A stretch of DNA of 64,000 bases from JALORV01 sp963780715 (GCA_963780715.1 CAWADK010000001.1:62001-126000); one strand, 5' to 3'. Positions 36,001 to 46,092 are shown, counted from the first letter of the stretch. A program made the numbers and translations. Notes: generated by a model not told the origin, from the letters alone.

Positions 36001-37029
36001 AGCGCCAGCCGCGTGCTGCACTGGGGCTGGGCGCGCAACGGCGCCGACGGCCGCGGCACCGATGCCAATGGCAGTGCCGCGGGCGCGGTGCCGCAGTACC
36101 GCTACAACAACCAGACCCCGGTCGAAGTGCTCACCGGCCCGGGCCAGCCGGTCGACCGCGTTTGCGCCATCGCTGGCGGCGCGGACCGGCTTCTGATGAT
36201 CCGCGCCATCGACGACGCCAACCTCACCACCGACTGTGCTGCTGGCTCGGCCAAGACAGTGTGGATGGTCGGCTCCCTCACCTCGGTCCCCGCTCAGTCC
36301 ACCGGCGTAGCGCAGAAGCTGGCGGGCCTGCCGCAGTCCGGCAGCGGCGGCTACTCGCCGCCGTCGGTGGTGTTCCAGCAACTCGGCAACAGCAGCCCCG
36401 ACATGGCGGCCATCGCGCTCGAGGACGGCCGCGCCTACGGACTGGGCAACAACGTCTACAACGGCTACGGTCTCTCGCCACCGAGCTTCGGCCGGCTGGG
36501 CCCGGCCGCGGCGGTGCTGCTGCCCAACACCTGGGGCACGGTGCGCGGCTTCGGCGCGGCGTTCTACTACTCACTGCTCGCTATCCGCGACGATGGATCG
36601 GTCGTGGTGAGCGGCTACGACGGTTTCGGCGAGCTGGGTCTGGGCACGGCGGGCCGGGGGCAGTCCATTGGCCCGCTGGCGGTTCGGGCCGAGACCTGCA
36701 CGAGCCTGCCCTGCGCGGATGTGCTGACCGGCGTAAGCGCGATCGCCAATACCAGCGCGGCGACTCTTGCGCTGAAGAACGGGCGCATCCTGGGCTGGGG
36801 CAATCCCTTGTGGGGCCTGCTCGGGAATGGCGTGACCGGCAACCAGCCATTTCCGCGCGCGGTTCCCTCTCCGGCCGCGAGCGGCTTTACCGCACTGTCG
36901 GCCAGCGACAAGCATGCGCTGGTCATCGGCCCGGGCAACGCGGTCTACGCCTGGGGCAGCAATCTGCGCTTCGCACTCGGCGACACGCGGGACCGATCTG
37001 AACCGACCCTGGTCACGGTGGGCCCGTGA
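33091..37029 (+). CDS. Large lipoprotein with Ig-like domains and RCC1-type repeats
   Basis: A 1312-residue predicted lipoprotein (lipobox LALVAC, Cys23). A domain of about 150 residues resembling ZU5-like pre-domains (DAAGGVVDGPDGVQLVVPSGAL) is followed by several Ig-like or Big domains (about 250-870) with recurring QP-, TLTVN- and ITQQP-type strand ends. A C-terminal region from about residue 880 has RCC1-like repeats (TVWAWGNRYSS; AYGLGNNVYNGYG; VYAWGSNLRFALGD) that probably form a propeller. It is surface-exposed or periplasmic; function unknown. The next two genes are also secreted-type proteins of unknown role. Confidence 0.8.
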   Translation: MATRSVRNVLFGCGLSMLALVACGGSDDPAVPQAPPAPTIGSATLDAAGGVVDGPDGVQLVVPSGALAAPTTFRISRDASGAPALEGINALSPVYAATPHGQTFSATALLSIPLSAAQIPAGVTPVLLKAEPGGKWRVMPNGSTNPARMAADVGDLSFFVIGACTDGSASGGWVIGAVNCPSNHELRMTILDGQNQPVQVLRGPNGVQLPLWYATDTVQTRTFTVSWTRPAGTTRTDTVDILGFPTGFALSPRPPQSQDVSTNFSTTFTVTIDPSQVSGASLPNGRLVRPRAAVSYTTTAFRVGVGNVATGFVFEVDIPILVRFTGTQPVITQQPTPANVSVVENNLFTLTGAATGPNLSYEWRYYQNVNDTAVRVAEGTSNQATYTSPPAPLGYNGRLYYAHICSNRGVAGQERCVATQVAQLTVTQFAQAMAITTQPVNRDIIEGESVNFSAAVTGTPTPTLQWHYGVTCRNLPLTGRSCSGTPFSNGAGLGGLTGATIGGATALTLDLTAVPLTANGTTIALAVTQQGFANVLWSDVVTLAVRARSVAPAITAPLTPQTTSAGGSATFTVGVSGTEPINMTWSIGGVALTAPGDFTANAGSCRGSVAFFDANRRIVLSGLTEGCSGLTVLVQARNIAGGPTSSSATLTVNAVPTAPTITQQPAASTINEDTRATLSVGYAGTGPVTLTLQRFTGGVWVDVSSTTSSACASPCAIQTPVLPLADNGAMFRVRLSNALGSVDSTAVTITVNITRAPLFTTQPAAAVVDANLTNAAGTATFQFAISDEIDTLVWQWLLNGQPLVDGSGVAGNGVLQQATVSGATGTLTISTPGTLTVNNVPLAANGAQLSVRVTRSGGGQSRASTSAAATLTVNTGIPANALTATQVVAGQEWSLVLRPDRTVWAWGNRYSSNGYFESGTGNLTTTWGGGVPPGTDATRPVRIYPTALTDVRAISGWTDGFWAIKGEPGTSASRVLHWGWARNGADGRGTDANGSAAGAVPQYRYNNQTPVEVLTGPGQPVDRVCAIAGGADRLLMIRAIDDANLTTDCAAGSAKTVWMVGSLTSVPAQSTGVAQKLAGLPQSGSGGYSPPSVVFQQLGNSSPDMAAIALEDGRAYGLGNNVYNGYGLSPPSFGRLGPAAAVLLPNTWGTVRGFGAAFYYSLLAIRDDGSVVVSGYDGFGELGLGTAGRGQSIGPLAVRAETCTSLPCADVLTGVSAIANTSAATLALKNGRILGWGNPLWGLLGNGVTGNQPFPRAVPSPAASGFTALSASDKHALVIGPGNAVYAWGSNLRFALGDTRDRSEPTLVTVGP

Positions 37030-37117
37030 CGAGCGAATCCACAACAGTCATGCGCCGGCTCGACGGACAGGTGGGACTGCCGCCACCCGGTGCCCGATCT
37101 GCCCTGAGGAGTACACC

Positions 37118-38257
37118 ATGACCCAGGCCTTTGCCCGCATCGCCACCGCCACGTTCGGCGTGGCCACGCTGCTTGCCGCCGCGCTGCCGACCCACGCCCA
37201 GTGGACGATCGACTACACCGTGCGCTACGACGCCGCCGGCCAGCAGACGGGCAAGCCCGGCGAGCGCCGCGGCCCCGACACGCTGGTCAGCGAGAAGATC
37301 ACCTGGCGCGTGCAGCAGGAGGTGCGCGGCACGTTGAACTACACGCAGAAGGTCCGCGGCGCGGTGGCCAGCAACATGCCCGACAAGAACAACGAGCAGC
37401 GCTACGACTCGTGGATCAGCCGCTCGGGCCGGGCCGGCAACCCGGCCTGGATGAAGATTGACTCCGAAGAGGTCATGGACAGCGCCGTCCGGCTCGGCAA
37501 GGCCGATGGCGAGGGCGCGGGCGAACTCAACCGCGAGCGTGCCGGCAAGTTCGGCCGGGTCGAACACCTGCGCACGCGCATCACTCTGGCCGGCGAGGGG
37601 CCCGGTGCAGCCAAGCTGAACGACCCCTTCCTGCAGATCGACCGTGTCGACGGCAAGCTGCACTTCGAGCCGCCGGCGATTGAGATCGATCCCGCGCAGG
37701 TGCGCACCGTGGTCGAGACGGTCGTGCGCATGGACAAGCCCGCCGCCGCCGGCGAGTGGGACAGCAGCGGCGCCAAGGCGCAGCGCACCACGGCGCAGCT
37801 GACCCTGCCGCTGTTGCCGGTGCAGGTGTTCGACATGCCGCGCGACGCGCCGTCGTTCGAGGCGACGCGCACGCTGGACGTGCCCGGGCCCACCGGTGGC
37901 AAGGCGACGATCACCATCGCGCTGCGTCGTACGGGCGCAGCGGCGGCCGGCAGCGCAGCGGGCGCGGCTGCGGGCGCTGCGCCAGTCAACGCGGCTGCCG
38001 CAACTTCCACCGCAACCCAACCTGCCACGGCCCAGACCTCGGCCGCTGCCACCGCGGCCCGCGCCAAACCCAACTGCCCGCCCACTACCGCGGCCAACGG
38101 AGCCGCGGCCGGTGCTGCCGCCGGCGCGGAGGTCGGTGGCAAGGCGCTCGGCGGCGGCTACGGACGACAGGTCGGCTCGGCCATCGGCGGGTTCCTGGGC
38201 GCTGTCGGCGGCGCTACGCAACGAGACGAGACTGCTGCACCGGATTGCCCGCGCTGA
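37118..38257 (+). CDS. Secreted protein of unknown function
   Basis: A 379-residue protein with a signal peptide cleaved near PTHAQW. The N-terminal domain (about 27-290) is charged and beta-rich. A long Ala/Thr-rich low-complexity linker (about 285-345) leads to a C-terminal Gly/Ala-rich segment (AAGAAAGAEVGGKALGGGYGRQVGSAIGGFLG) resembling glycine-zipper helices. The start ATG has GAGGAG upstream. I do not recognise the family. It probably belongs with the neighbouring genes as an operon. Confidence 0.65.
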   Translation: MTQAFARIATATFGVATLLAAALPTHAQWTIDYTVRYDAAGQQTGKPGERRGPDTLVSEKITWRVQQEVRGTLNYTQKVRGAVASNMPDKNNEQRYDSWISRSGRAGNPAWMKIDSEEVMDSAVRLGKADGEGAGELNRERAGKFGRVEHLRTRITLAGEGPGAAKLNDPFLQIDRVDGKLHFEPPAIEIDPAQVRTVVETVVRMDKPAAAGEWDSSGAKAQRTTAQLTLPLLPVQVFDMPRDAPSFEATRTLDVPGPTGGKATITIALRRTGAAAAGSAAGAAAGAAPVNAAAATSTATQPATAQTSAAATAARAKPNCPPTTAANGAAAGAAAGAEVGGKALGGGYGRQVGSAIGGFLGAVGGATQRDETAAPDCPR

Positions 38258-38299
38258 CTCATCGCAGCGAACGACTTCCAGCGAACGCGAGAACAACTC

Positions 38300-39932
38300 A
38301 TGCGATGGGGACTGGCACTTGGTGCCGCTGCCACGCTCGGCGCGGCGGCGATGATCGGCACGCAATGGGCCGGGAGCCCGACCGCACCTGAATCCACTGC
38401 CTGCCGCCACCGCTAGCCTCGAGTCCATGGCCCAGGCGTCCAGGCAGGCCGCCGCCGCCGAGGGTGTGGCGATAGGCGGCACCCTGATGAGCGGCACTGG
38501 CCTCGGGCTGATCAGCACCCTGCTCACGCTCGAAACCGGCCCCGAACTCACGAAGGAAGACACCGAGGACGTGGCCGCCGATGCTGAAGGCCCCGCGGGC
38601 CAGCGCCGCGTAACGATGAAAGTGAAAGTGGACGGCAGCGGCTCCCGCCTGACGTTGAAAGCCGACATGGAGATGCGCGAGACGCGCGGTACCTCGCGGA
38701 CCAACACGCGAGCCCGACTGACCGTGGGCCTCGACTATTGCCCTGACAAGGACGGCCAGGTCGTCGCCGACGTGGTGTACGAGGGCAGCGGCGACACGGC
38801 CCTGGCCAACGCTGCCGGCACCGCGGGTTACAGCGTCAACCTCAGTGCCAAGGGACAGGCCAAGGCCAGCGTCAACGACCAGGCGTTGATGTCACGCATC
38901 GACCAGGATCTGCGCTACGAGCATTCCACCCGCGGCGGCCAGAACCCGGCCAACGCAGCGGCCAAGACCGGCGCAACACGCAAGGCCACGAGCGGCAGCT
39001 TCACGATCGGCACGTCCACGTCGCTGGACAGCTCGGTGCGCGCCAGCGACAACGTCGTGCAGACAAGCAGGGGGCGGTCGGAGGTGCGCTTCCAAGCGGG
39101 TCCCGGCGATGATCCCGCGGCCCACAGTTACCTGGTGTCCTTGACGCACCTTTGGCTGGACACGGCGCTGACCGCGATCTTCGAGAAGGCGCAGGCCAAG
39201 TGGCGCAGCGGCGCCTGCCTCGAACTGCTGGTGCGCGCGCCGGTCAAGGCCGGCGGCGCGACCAATGGCACGCAACCCAAGGAGCGCAAGAACTTCGAGG
39301 TGGCGGTGCGCCACAAGATCGAGCAGGCCGAACTGCCCCTGCCGATCGACGCCACATTCGACGGCCGCGACACGCTGGAACCGAAGCGCGTCGACAAGGC
39401 GCCCGGCCGCTTCGACTACGTTGCGGGACCCGAGCCGAAGGATTACGGCAACGTCGCACTGAAGAGCGTGTCGCGGCGCGGCATTGCCGAGGAGCGCGTG
39501 GCATTCAGCAACGACCAGCGGTTCGGTGGAAATTTCAGTGCACGCACCGGCGGCCCCATGCAGGCGCTGGCCGAGGGCCGCGTGACCTGGCAGGCCAAGG
39601 CGGGCGCGCCGGACACGTATGTGCCGAGCGGCAGCGTGCGCGTGAGCGGAACGCGGCGCCAATGCAAGGTCGAGGGCGAGGCCGCTCTGACGGAAGGCGA
39701 CGGCGAGCTGCACGTTAAACGCGATGCCGAGGGCCACGCCACCGAGTACCGCGGCCACGGCATCAAGCTGATGCAACTGCAATTCACCTGTCCGCGCGTC
39801 AGCTCGACGCAAACCGTGCCCGTGGCCTGGTTCGGCACGGCTGAAGCCTATCGGCCGGTGGGTGGCGATGGCTCGATGGAAGGCCGCCTCGATCAGGGCA
39901 TCGTCGGATGGACATGGCGCTTCACACCCTGA
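38300..39932 (+). CDS. Secreted or membrane-anchored protein of unknown function, frameshifted at the N terminus
   Basis: The main open frame (from ATG 38427) encodes 501 residues with no signal peptide. A hydrophobic signal-like N terminus (MRWGLALGAAATLGAAAMIG) begins at 38300 in a different frame and runs into a stop at about 38414. One extra base near 38370 would join them; total length is 3n+1. The mature part contains a glycine-rich helix (EGVAIGGTLMSGTGLGLIS) like the C terminus of the previous protein, then a charged, beta-rich 400-residue region with a few Cys. No family is recognised. It pairs with the previous gene in layout and composition. Confidence 0.55.
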
Positions 39933-39964
39933 CCGGACCGGTCCACATCGGCGATGATGCGGTC

Positions 39965-42900
39965 ATGCAAAAGTCTGCAGCGGGTGCCGAAGTGCGGGTT
40001 CGCCTGTTTGGCGACCCGGCCGTTGTGCTACCTGACGGCCGCGTTGTCGCGCTCGAGCGCCGCGCCGCTGCACTGCTGGCGCTTGCCACGTTGGAGCCCG
40101 GCATCAGCCGGCTGCGCGTGGCCTCGATGCTCTGGCCCGATTCGAACGATCCGCGGCGCAATCTGCGCCAGCAGTTGCTGCGCTTCCGGCAGCTGTTCGA
40201 GCACCCGTTGGTCGAGGGTGAGGCAACGCTGAAGCTGATCGATCGATTGCTCGAGACAGCCGACAACAGCCCGGCGCCCCTGCTGGCAGGCTTTGACTAC
40301 GAGGACTGCGAGGGTTTTCAGGTCTGGCTGATGCAGCAGCGCGAGTCGCGCCGCAACCAGCGGCTCGAGGCCGTGCGGCAGCGGCTCGCCAGCAGCGAAG
40401 CCGCAGGCGATATCGATGCCGCACTCGAGGCCGCCGACGCTCTGCTGGCGTTGGATCCTCACCTCGAGAGCCATCATCGCGAACTGATGCGGCTGAACTA
40501 CCTCCGCGGGGACACAGCGGCCGGACTGGCGGCCTACCGGCGGATGAGCGAAATGCTGGCCACCGAGTACAACACACGGCCCTCGGCGGCGAGCGAACAA
40601 CTGGCTGCGGCACTGCAGGCGAGCGTGCGGACGGACACCGACGCAGCGATCACGGGTAATGCGGTCGTGCCGCGCCGGCAGATCCTTCCAGTCGTGCTGA
40701 AACGACCGCCGCAGCTGGTCGGGCGCGAGGTCGAACGCCGCCTTGTCCTGCAACACTGGGCCGAAGGCCGGGCCGTGCTGCTCGAAGGAGAGGCTGGCCT
40801 TGGCAAGAGCCGCTTGATGGCGGAATTCCTGGCGGGTGACCGGTCAACTCTCTTTGCATCGGGTCGTCCGGGCGACTGCCGGCGCTCCTTATGCCACGCT
40901 GGAACGACTGCTGCGTCCGTTGCTGGCCGATGGCGCTGCCGCGCTGGATGCGGCGACACGTGAAACGCTGGCTCACATCGCGCCCGTGATTGCCTCCGAA
41001 CTGGACGTGCCCGCGGGCCAGCTCACCGAAGTCTCCGAGGTCGCCAAGAGGTCCGCGCGATCCGTGCTGCACCCAGGCGCCATGGCCAGCGCGGTAAGCG
41101 AGTTGCTGCGGCAGCGAGACGTCCATCTGATCGCACTCGACGACCTGCACTTCGCTGACGACGCCACGCTCGAACTGATGGCCGGACTGGTGGCGCAGGA
41201 CGGCCCTGAACGGCGCTGGCTGTTTGCCGGGCGGCCCGCTGAACTTCACGCGGCGGCACGGATGCTGCGAACTTCGCTGGTGGAACTGCAGCGCCTGGGT
41301 GTCGTCGCGCTGGCCGCGCTTGACGAGCGCGCGGTCGCGGCCATCGTCGATGCACTTGCCATTCCCGGCTTGCAGGGTGTCGCGCTGGCCGGGCCGCTGC
41401 TGCGGCACACCGGCGGCAACCCGCTCTTCGTGCTCGAGACGCTCAAGCATGGGCTCACCGAAGGCACGCTGGTGCGCGGCGAGCTGCCGCGGCCGCTGAG
41501 CGTGGGCGCCTTGATCGAGCGCCGGCTGCAACGCCTGAGCGACCCGGCCCTGACGCTGGCGCGGGTGGCAGCGATCGCCGGCGTGGACTTCAGCATCGAA
41601 CTGGCAGAGTCGGCGATCGGTGTCCGCGCGGTCCAGCTGGCCAGCGCCTGGGCCGAGCTTCAGGACGCCCAGGTACTGCGCGATGAGAGCTTCGCGCATG
41701 ACCTCGTCAGTGACGCGGTCCTGCGCAGCGTGCCGCCGGTGGTGGCCCGTCGCGTACACGGACAATGCGCACAATGGCTCACCGCTCACGACGTGGAGCC
41801 GGCCCGCGTCGCCTGGCACTGGCGCCATGGCGGCATGCCTGCCGAAGCCGGGCGCGCCTTCGTCGCCGCTGCCTTGCGCGCCGAGGCGGCGGCTCGCCTG
41901 CAGGAAGAGGCCGCGCTCTATGAGCAGGCCGCGCAGGCCTTTGCCGATGCTGGCCTGCAAGAGGAACAGTTCAATGCGCAGATCGGGCGTGTGCGATCGC
42001 TCAACCAGTCCAAATTCGACGGTGCGGCGATGCAGGAGTGCCGTGCCCTGCTCGATGCCGCCCGCACCGATACCCAGCGCTTGCGAGCCCACAGCGAACT
42101 CGTTGGCCTGTTGACCGAGCGGGGCGAGCCGCGCGCCGCGCTCGAAGCCGGCCAGGCGGCGCTGACGCTGGCCCGGCGGCTGGGCGATCACGAATGGCAG
42201 GTGCGCACCGCCTTGCACATGGCCACGGCCGCGTGCAGCCTCGGGCAAGCGGAGGAAGCGGTGGCGCTGCTGGCACCGCTGCGTGCCTGGGTCGATGCGC
42301 AGCCTGGCGAAGAACTGCGCATGCTGTGGCACGGCGAATGGGGCTCCGCACTGGGTCACGCCGGACGGCTGCGCGAAGCGGTGGCCGCATTCGACGTTGC
42401 GCTCGAGGCTGCACGCCGCCTGGGCCTGCGCGACTCTGAGGGCCGCCTGCTGCTGAACTGCTCGGTCACGCTGCGCCAGAGCGGGCAGTTCGACCGTGCG
42501 CTCGCGCTATCGCGTCAGGGTCAATTGCTGTCATCCGCCGAAAGCGGCGACGCGGCGGCGTTGCCGATTGATCGTCTGGTGCTGGCGCGCGATGAGTCCG
42601 AAGCCGGCCTGTACAGCTCGGCCCTGCCGGCACTCGAGAGTGTCGTGACGGAGTTCGAGCGCCGACAGGCGCGCTTCTGGCACCAGGCGGGCCGCATGGT
42701 GCTGGTGCGACTGTGGCTGGACCTGGGACAGTACGCGCGGGCAGTGCCGCTGCTGCGTGACGAGCCCGATGAGCTGCCCGTCTGGCTGCGCGCCGACCGC
42801 CGCCTGCTGCAGCTCGAGTTGGCGCGCGCGTTGGGACAGTCGGCGCCGGCGGGCGTACTCGACGAAGCGCTCGCGCTGGCGGCAACCGACCCGCAGCGAG

Positions 42901-43403
42901 GCGCCGCCCTGCAGGTGCGCACGCTTCGTTCCTTGCCCCCGGCCGATGTGCTCGCGCAGGCACCGGCCTTGATCAAGGCCCTAAGCGCACGGGAGCGTTT
43001 CGGCGCGGTGCTGTCACTGCATGTACATGTAGCTCACGCGGCGTTGGGCGCGGGCCGCACCGAAGTCGCCACAAGCTCAGCGCGAGCGGCACTGGCGCTC
43101 GTCGAAGAAGGCTACGCGCCGGAGTCGATGTACCGGCCCGAGGCGAATCTGGTGGCGGGACGTGCACTGGCGCAGGCCGGTGCGCATGCCGAGGCCGCCG
43201 CTGCGTTCAGGGCAGGCAGCGACTGGATTCGGAGCCATGCGCTGCCCCATGTACCGGTCCCCTTTCTCGATTCGTTCCTTCACCGCAACCCGGTTAATCG
43301 TGAACTGCTGGCCGCCGCCGCGCGCCTGCCGGCGTCGGTGGAGTCTTCAAGTTCGCCGCACGGCGCTATAGCCGCGCTCGGCTCCAGCGAATCGAAACCG
43401 TAA
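39965..43403 (+). CDS. SARP/BTAD-type regulator with ATPase and TPR regions, frameshifted
   Basis: In restored frame, about 1145 residues. The N-terminal DNA-binding region (VRVRLFGDPAVVLPDGRVVALERRAAALLALL-like) and bacterial transcriptional activation domain (40-250) are followed by an AAA-type ATPase with Walker A GEAGLGKS (about residue 280), then a long TPR-like helical region to the end. The frame breaks near 40876 (LFASGRPGD | AGAPYATLERLL). One extra base in the GGGCGACTGCC region accounts for it (length 3n+1). SARP/LAL-type regulators often control secondary metabolism or secreted systems; here it may control the preceding secreted-protein genes. The start is chosen at ATG 39965, with a weak ribosome site. 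Confidence 0.75.
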
Positions 43404-43669
43404 CGGCCAGGCCGTGGCCCGTCTGGACAGGGCACCGCCGCGCGCGTAGCGCGCGACGCCGGCTCGCAGGACTGCTATCGGCAGGATCTAGCGGTCGAGG
43501 TCAACGACAGGTGCTGGCCGCTGAGAGACTAGCCGAGGGCTCTGGTCAGGGGAAGACACAGAACGCGAACTCGGCGTTGCCTCGATCCTCCCGCATAACG
43601 GTCGCGTGACGCCTGCTTCGCTAAGTTGCGCGAATGGCAATGATGCCAGGCCACCGTAGAAAGCCGTTC

Positions 43670-44218
43670 ATGTCTCACACCCTCATCCGTCTGGGCACTC
43701 TTGTTGCCGCCGTGTGCTGCGCTGGCGTCGCATCGGCCGCTGTGCTCACTTATGACATCCGCGGCACCATCGTAGGTTCGCCGCTCGACGGGCAGACCTT
43801 CGGGGGCTACTTCAGCGCCGCGGAGGGCCCCGACGGCCTGTTCGGTGTGGCGTTGCCACTGGTCGACCTGGCATTCCAGTTCAACGGCCGCTCGTACACG
43901 GAGGACGACGTGCGTGGCCTGGCGTCGTTCGACATCAATGGGGTGAGAACGCTCTTCGGCACTGCCTGCGGAGACCATCCCGTGTATGCCAATGGAATCT
44001 ACTGCGAGCTGCCGGCCAGCGGAGATGGGTGGTACTTCGCGGCAGGCAATTACGCTGCAGGGCTGGGCTTCTCGCTAGTGGGTGTCGCCTATTCCGCCGA
44101 TGCCACGCTCACCCTGCGCGAACCGAACCCAGTGCCCGAGCCAGCCAGCCTGGCCCTGGTACTGAGCGCGCTGGCCGGCGTCACGCTTACTCGGCGCCTT
44201 CAGTCCGGAGCGCGTTAG
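43670..44218 (+). CDS. PEP-CTERM-sorted secreted protein
   Basis: A 182-residue protein with a signal peptide (MSHTLIRLGTLVAAVCCAGVASA) and a C-terminal PEP-CTERM sorting tag (VPEPASLALVLSALAGVTLTRR). The tag is recognised by an exosortase system not present in the window and directs export with exopolysaccharide. The middle is beta-rich with no known domain. The start at 43670 is chosen because the signal begins there. Confidence 0.88.
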   Translation: MSHTLIRLGTLVAAVCCAGVASAAVLTYDIRGTIVGSPLDGQTFGGYFSAAEGPDGLFGVALPLVDLAFQFNGRSYTEDDVRGLASFDINGVRTLFGTACGDHPVYANGIYCELPASGDGWYFAAGNYAAGLGFSLVGVAYSADATLTLREPNPVPEPASLALVLSALAGVTLTRRLQSGAR

Positions 44219-44569
44219 CGTCGCAAGGCGCGCAAGGTCGAGCACGCGTACGCCACCGGACCTGACCCGGACCACGCCGCTGGCGCAAAGCGCGTCAAGC
44301 GGCTCGTTCACGCGCTGTCGGCTCAGCCCCCCTGGTTAGCCGAGCTCGCTCTGTGTGCTGCGTCTGCTCGCCTACTGAATCCATCCGCCACCAGAGCTGA
44401 AGTTGCTATTCGGGGCAATTAAGTAACGCCGCTCGGAATCTCAATGATCTAGTGGCCTCGTTGGCGGAGCGACTACAGTCGCTTTGAAGTGGGCAGCGGC
44501 GGCAGCTTTCGGATCAATTGCGCGGCAACGAACGTGTCCGGAGTTGGCCGAGTTGAGCCTTGCGATCCA
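44219..44569. other. Intergenic stretch marking the left end of the toxin-antitoxin island
   Basis: About 350 bases without a gene. An inverted repeat GCGACT-AC-AGTCGC lies at 44469-44482. The region 44543-44578 is nearly identical (35 of 36 bases) to a stretch at 61560-61595. Confidence 0.45.
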
Positions 44570-44887
44570 TCACGCTGCTTCAGCATGAAGCTTCACGCCA
44601 AGCGCCTTCGCGACCTTCAGTACCGTGGCGAAGCTGGGATTACCCTCGGCGCTGAGGGCGCGATAGAGGCTCTCACGACTAAGCCCGGCATCCTTTGCAA
44701 CCTGCGTCATTCCTTTGGCACGGGCAATGTTCCCGAGTGCCCCCGCGATGCCGGCTGCGTCGTCCGGGGCTTCCTCGAGCCAGGCGTCAAGATAAGCAGC
44801 CATCTCTTCCGGCGTGCGCAAGTGCTCTGCAACATCGTACGGAGTTGCCTTCGTCTTGTTTGCCTTCTTGGCTACGGCCCTGCGCAT
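44570..44887 (-). CDS. HigA-type antitoxin (TIGR02684-like)
   Basis: A 105-residue antitoxin with a C-terminal helix-turn-helix (MTQVAKDAGLSRESLYRAL ... VLKVAKALGVKL), the addiction-module antidote family that follows its toxin. It is 6 bases downstream of the toxin gene and should autoregulate through the inverted repeat upstream of the toxin. A truncated homologue with shared flanking DNA lies at 61368-61568. Confidence 0.88.
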   Translation of the reverse strand: MRRAVAKKANKTKATPYDVAEHLRTPEEMAAYLDAWLEEAPDDAAGIAGALGNIARAKGMTQVAKDAGLSRESLYRALSAEGNPSFATVLKVAKALGVKLHAEAA

Positions 44888-44893
44888 GTCTGT

Positions 44894-45187
44894 CTACTCC
44901 TGAAAATTCTTCGCCAACAATATCGCGTTCGAAATATCCTTCTGCTGCGTTGACTTGTCACCGCCTGCTAACAGGAGCAGCAGCCGCCTCCCGCGCCGCG
45001 TGTAGTACACACGGTAGCCGGGGCCGAAGTCGATCTTCAATTCTGAAACACCGTCCGTCAGATTCCTGTGTTCCCCGGGATTGCCTTGAATCAGGCGATC
45101 AACCCGAACCAGGATCCGCGCCCGACCCGCTCGATCCTTCAATGCGTCCAGCCACTCGCGGAACTCCTCAGTCTTCTCAACGCGCAT
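44894..45187 (-). CDS. HigB/RelE-type toxin (TIGR02683-like)
   Basis: A 97-residue mRNA-interferase-type toxin of the RelE superfamily. The pattern FREWLDALKDRAGRARILVRVDRL ... GVSELKIDFGPGYRVYYTRRG ... LLAGGDKSTQQKDI is typical of the TIGR02683 group. It lies first in a two-gene operon, ahead of its antitoxin (HigBA order). Confidence 0.88.
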   Translation of the reverse strand: MRVEKTEEFREWLDALKDRAGRARILVRVDRLIQGNPGEHRNLTDGVSELKIDFGPGYRVYYTRRGRRLLLLLAGGDKSTQQKDISNAILLAKNFQE

Positions 45188-45196
45188 GCGTGGAGT

Positions 45197-45212
45197 GTAG
45201 CCGATAGGCTAC
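45197..45212. promoter_or_regulatory. Inverted repeat, probable autoregulatory operator of the first HigBA module
   Basis: GTAGCC-GATA-GGCTAC is a perfect inverted repeat 10 bases upstream of the toxin start. Its position fits binding of the antitoxin/toxin complex. Confidence 0.6.
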
Positions 45213-45323
45213 GCTCGTCAAGAGCGCCACCTTGGCAGGCAAGGCCCTGTCCGGCAGCAACGCATCGGTCCTAGTCGCGTCCCGGCCGCTCGATACGGCC
45301 CGCGATCACTTCCCGCAAGCAGG

Positions 45324-45373
45324 TCCGCTATCGGGCCTATTGCGGGGCGGTGTCTGAAGGCAGGTTGTGGCCG
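45324..45373. repeat. Cassette-associated 50-nt repeat, copy A
   Basis: A member of a dispersed family (TCCGCTATCGGGC ... GGCAGGTTGTGGCCG) with other copies at 47506-47555, 48798-48847, 50041-50089 and 54092-54141. All are intergenic and in the same orientation. Confidence 0.7.
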
Positions 45374-45506
45374 TGAAGAGCGGTGAACAGATTTTACGAA
45401 TGCAGCATCTGGGCGAGGCAATGGCACGCCGCGGCCCCGCTTAAGGCCAATCCCCGTGCGCGTCACCGGTCAACAATCTTTGTCGCGACACTGAAGCGTG
45501 TACCAC

Positions 45507-45520
45507 TTGACTGGAGTCAA
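45507..45520. promoter_or_regulatory. FNR/FixK-like box upstream of the small lipoprotein gene
   Basis: TTGAC-TGGA-GTCAA is a perfect TTGAY-N4-RTCAA palindrome about 79 bases before the lipoprotein start at 45592. The centre would place a class II start site near 45555. Confidence 0.5.
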
Positions 45521-45591
45521 GGCTGTTGAGTGGGCGGAGCTAGGCTTTAAGAGTGTTCAAAGGGTTTGCGCCCCGGTGAAAGGCGGCGACG

Positions 45592-46092
45592 ATGTTGCCC
45601 GCACGCAGGCATCCGCTGTGGCTCTCAACTGCCATTTTGAGCGCAGTGGTAGCCGGCTGCGGCGGGGGTGGTGGTTATATCGACTTTGAGGCCATGGCGC
45701 CTCAGATAGTCGTCAACATCGTGTCAGCGCAAAGCCCCCTTATTGCAGGCAAGTCCAGCGTGGTTCAGGTGGCAGTGGTGAACACCAGTGAGAACGAGGC
45801 CACCAACGTCCTGGTCCAGGTGGCTGCGCCGATCGGCTTCGAATACCTGACCGCGACCTGCCGCAGTTCAGGCGCACCCATTTGTGGCCCGGTTTCTGTG
45901 CAGCAGTTGGCTGGCGGCTTGGTCTTCCCGTCGTTTCCGGCCGGCACCGAAGTTTCGTTCTTCTTTGATGGCGTCACCACCGGCGCGGCAGGCAGTCAGG
46001 TTGTGCTGTCCGCTGCGGCAAATGTACCCGGCGATCTGCATCCGGAGGACAACAGCGCTGTGCGATACGTGCCCGTGGTCAGCGCTCCATAG
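45592..46092 (+). CDS. Small lipoprotein with a DUF11/CARDB-like domain
   Basis: A 166-residue lipoprotein (lipobox VVAGC followed by a Gly run) with one beta-sandwich domain (NIVSAQSPLIAGKSSVVQVAVVNTSENEATNVLVQVAAPIGF) resembling DUF11/CARDB repeats found in surface proteins. It is the only plus-strand gene in the island. The FNR-like box upstream suggests oxygen-responsive expression. Confidence 0.7.
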   Translation: MLPARRHPLWLSTAILSAVVAGCGGGGGYIDFEAMAPQIVVNIVSAQSPLIAGKSSVVQVAVVNTSENEATNVLVQVAAPIGFEYLTATCRSSGAPICGPVSVQQLAGGLVFPSFPAGTEVSFFFDGVTTGAAGSQVVLSAAANVPGDLHPEDNSAVRYVPVVSAP

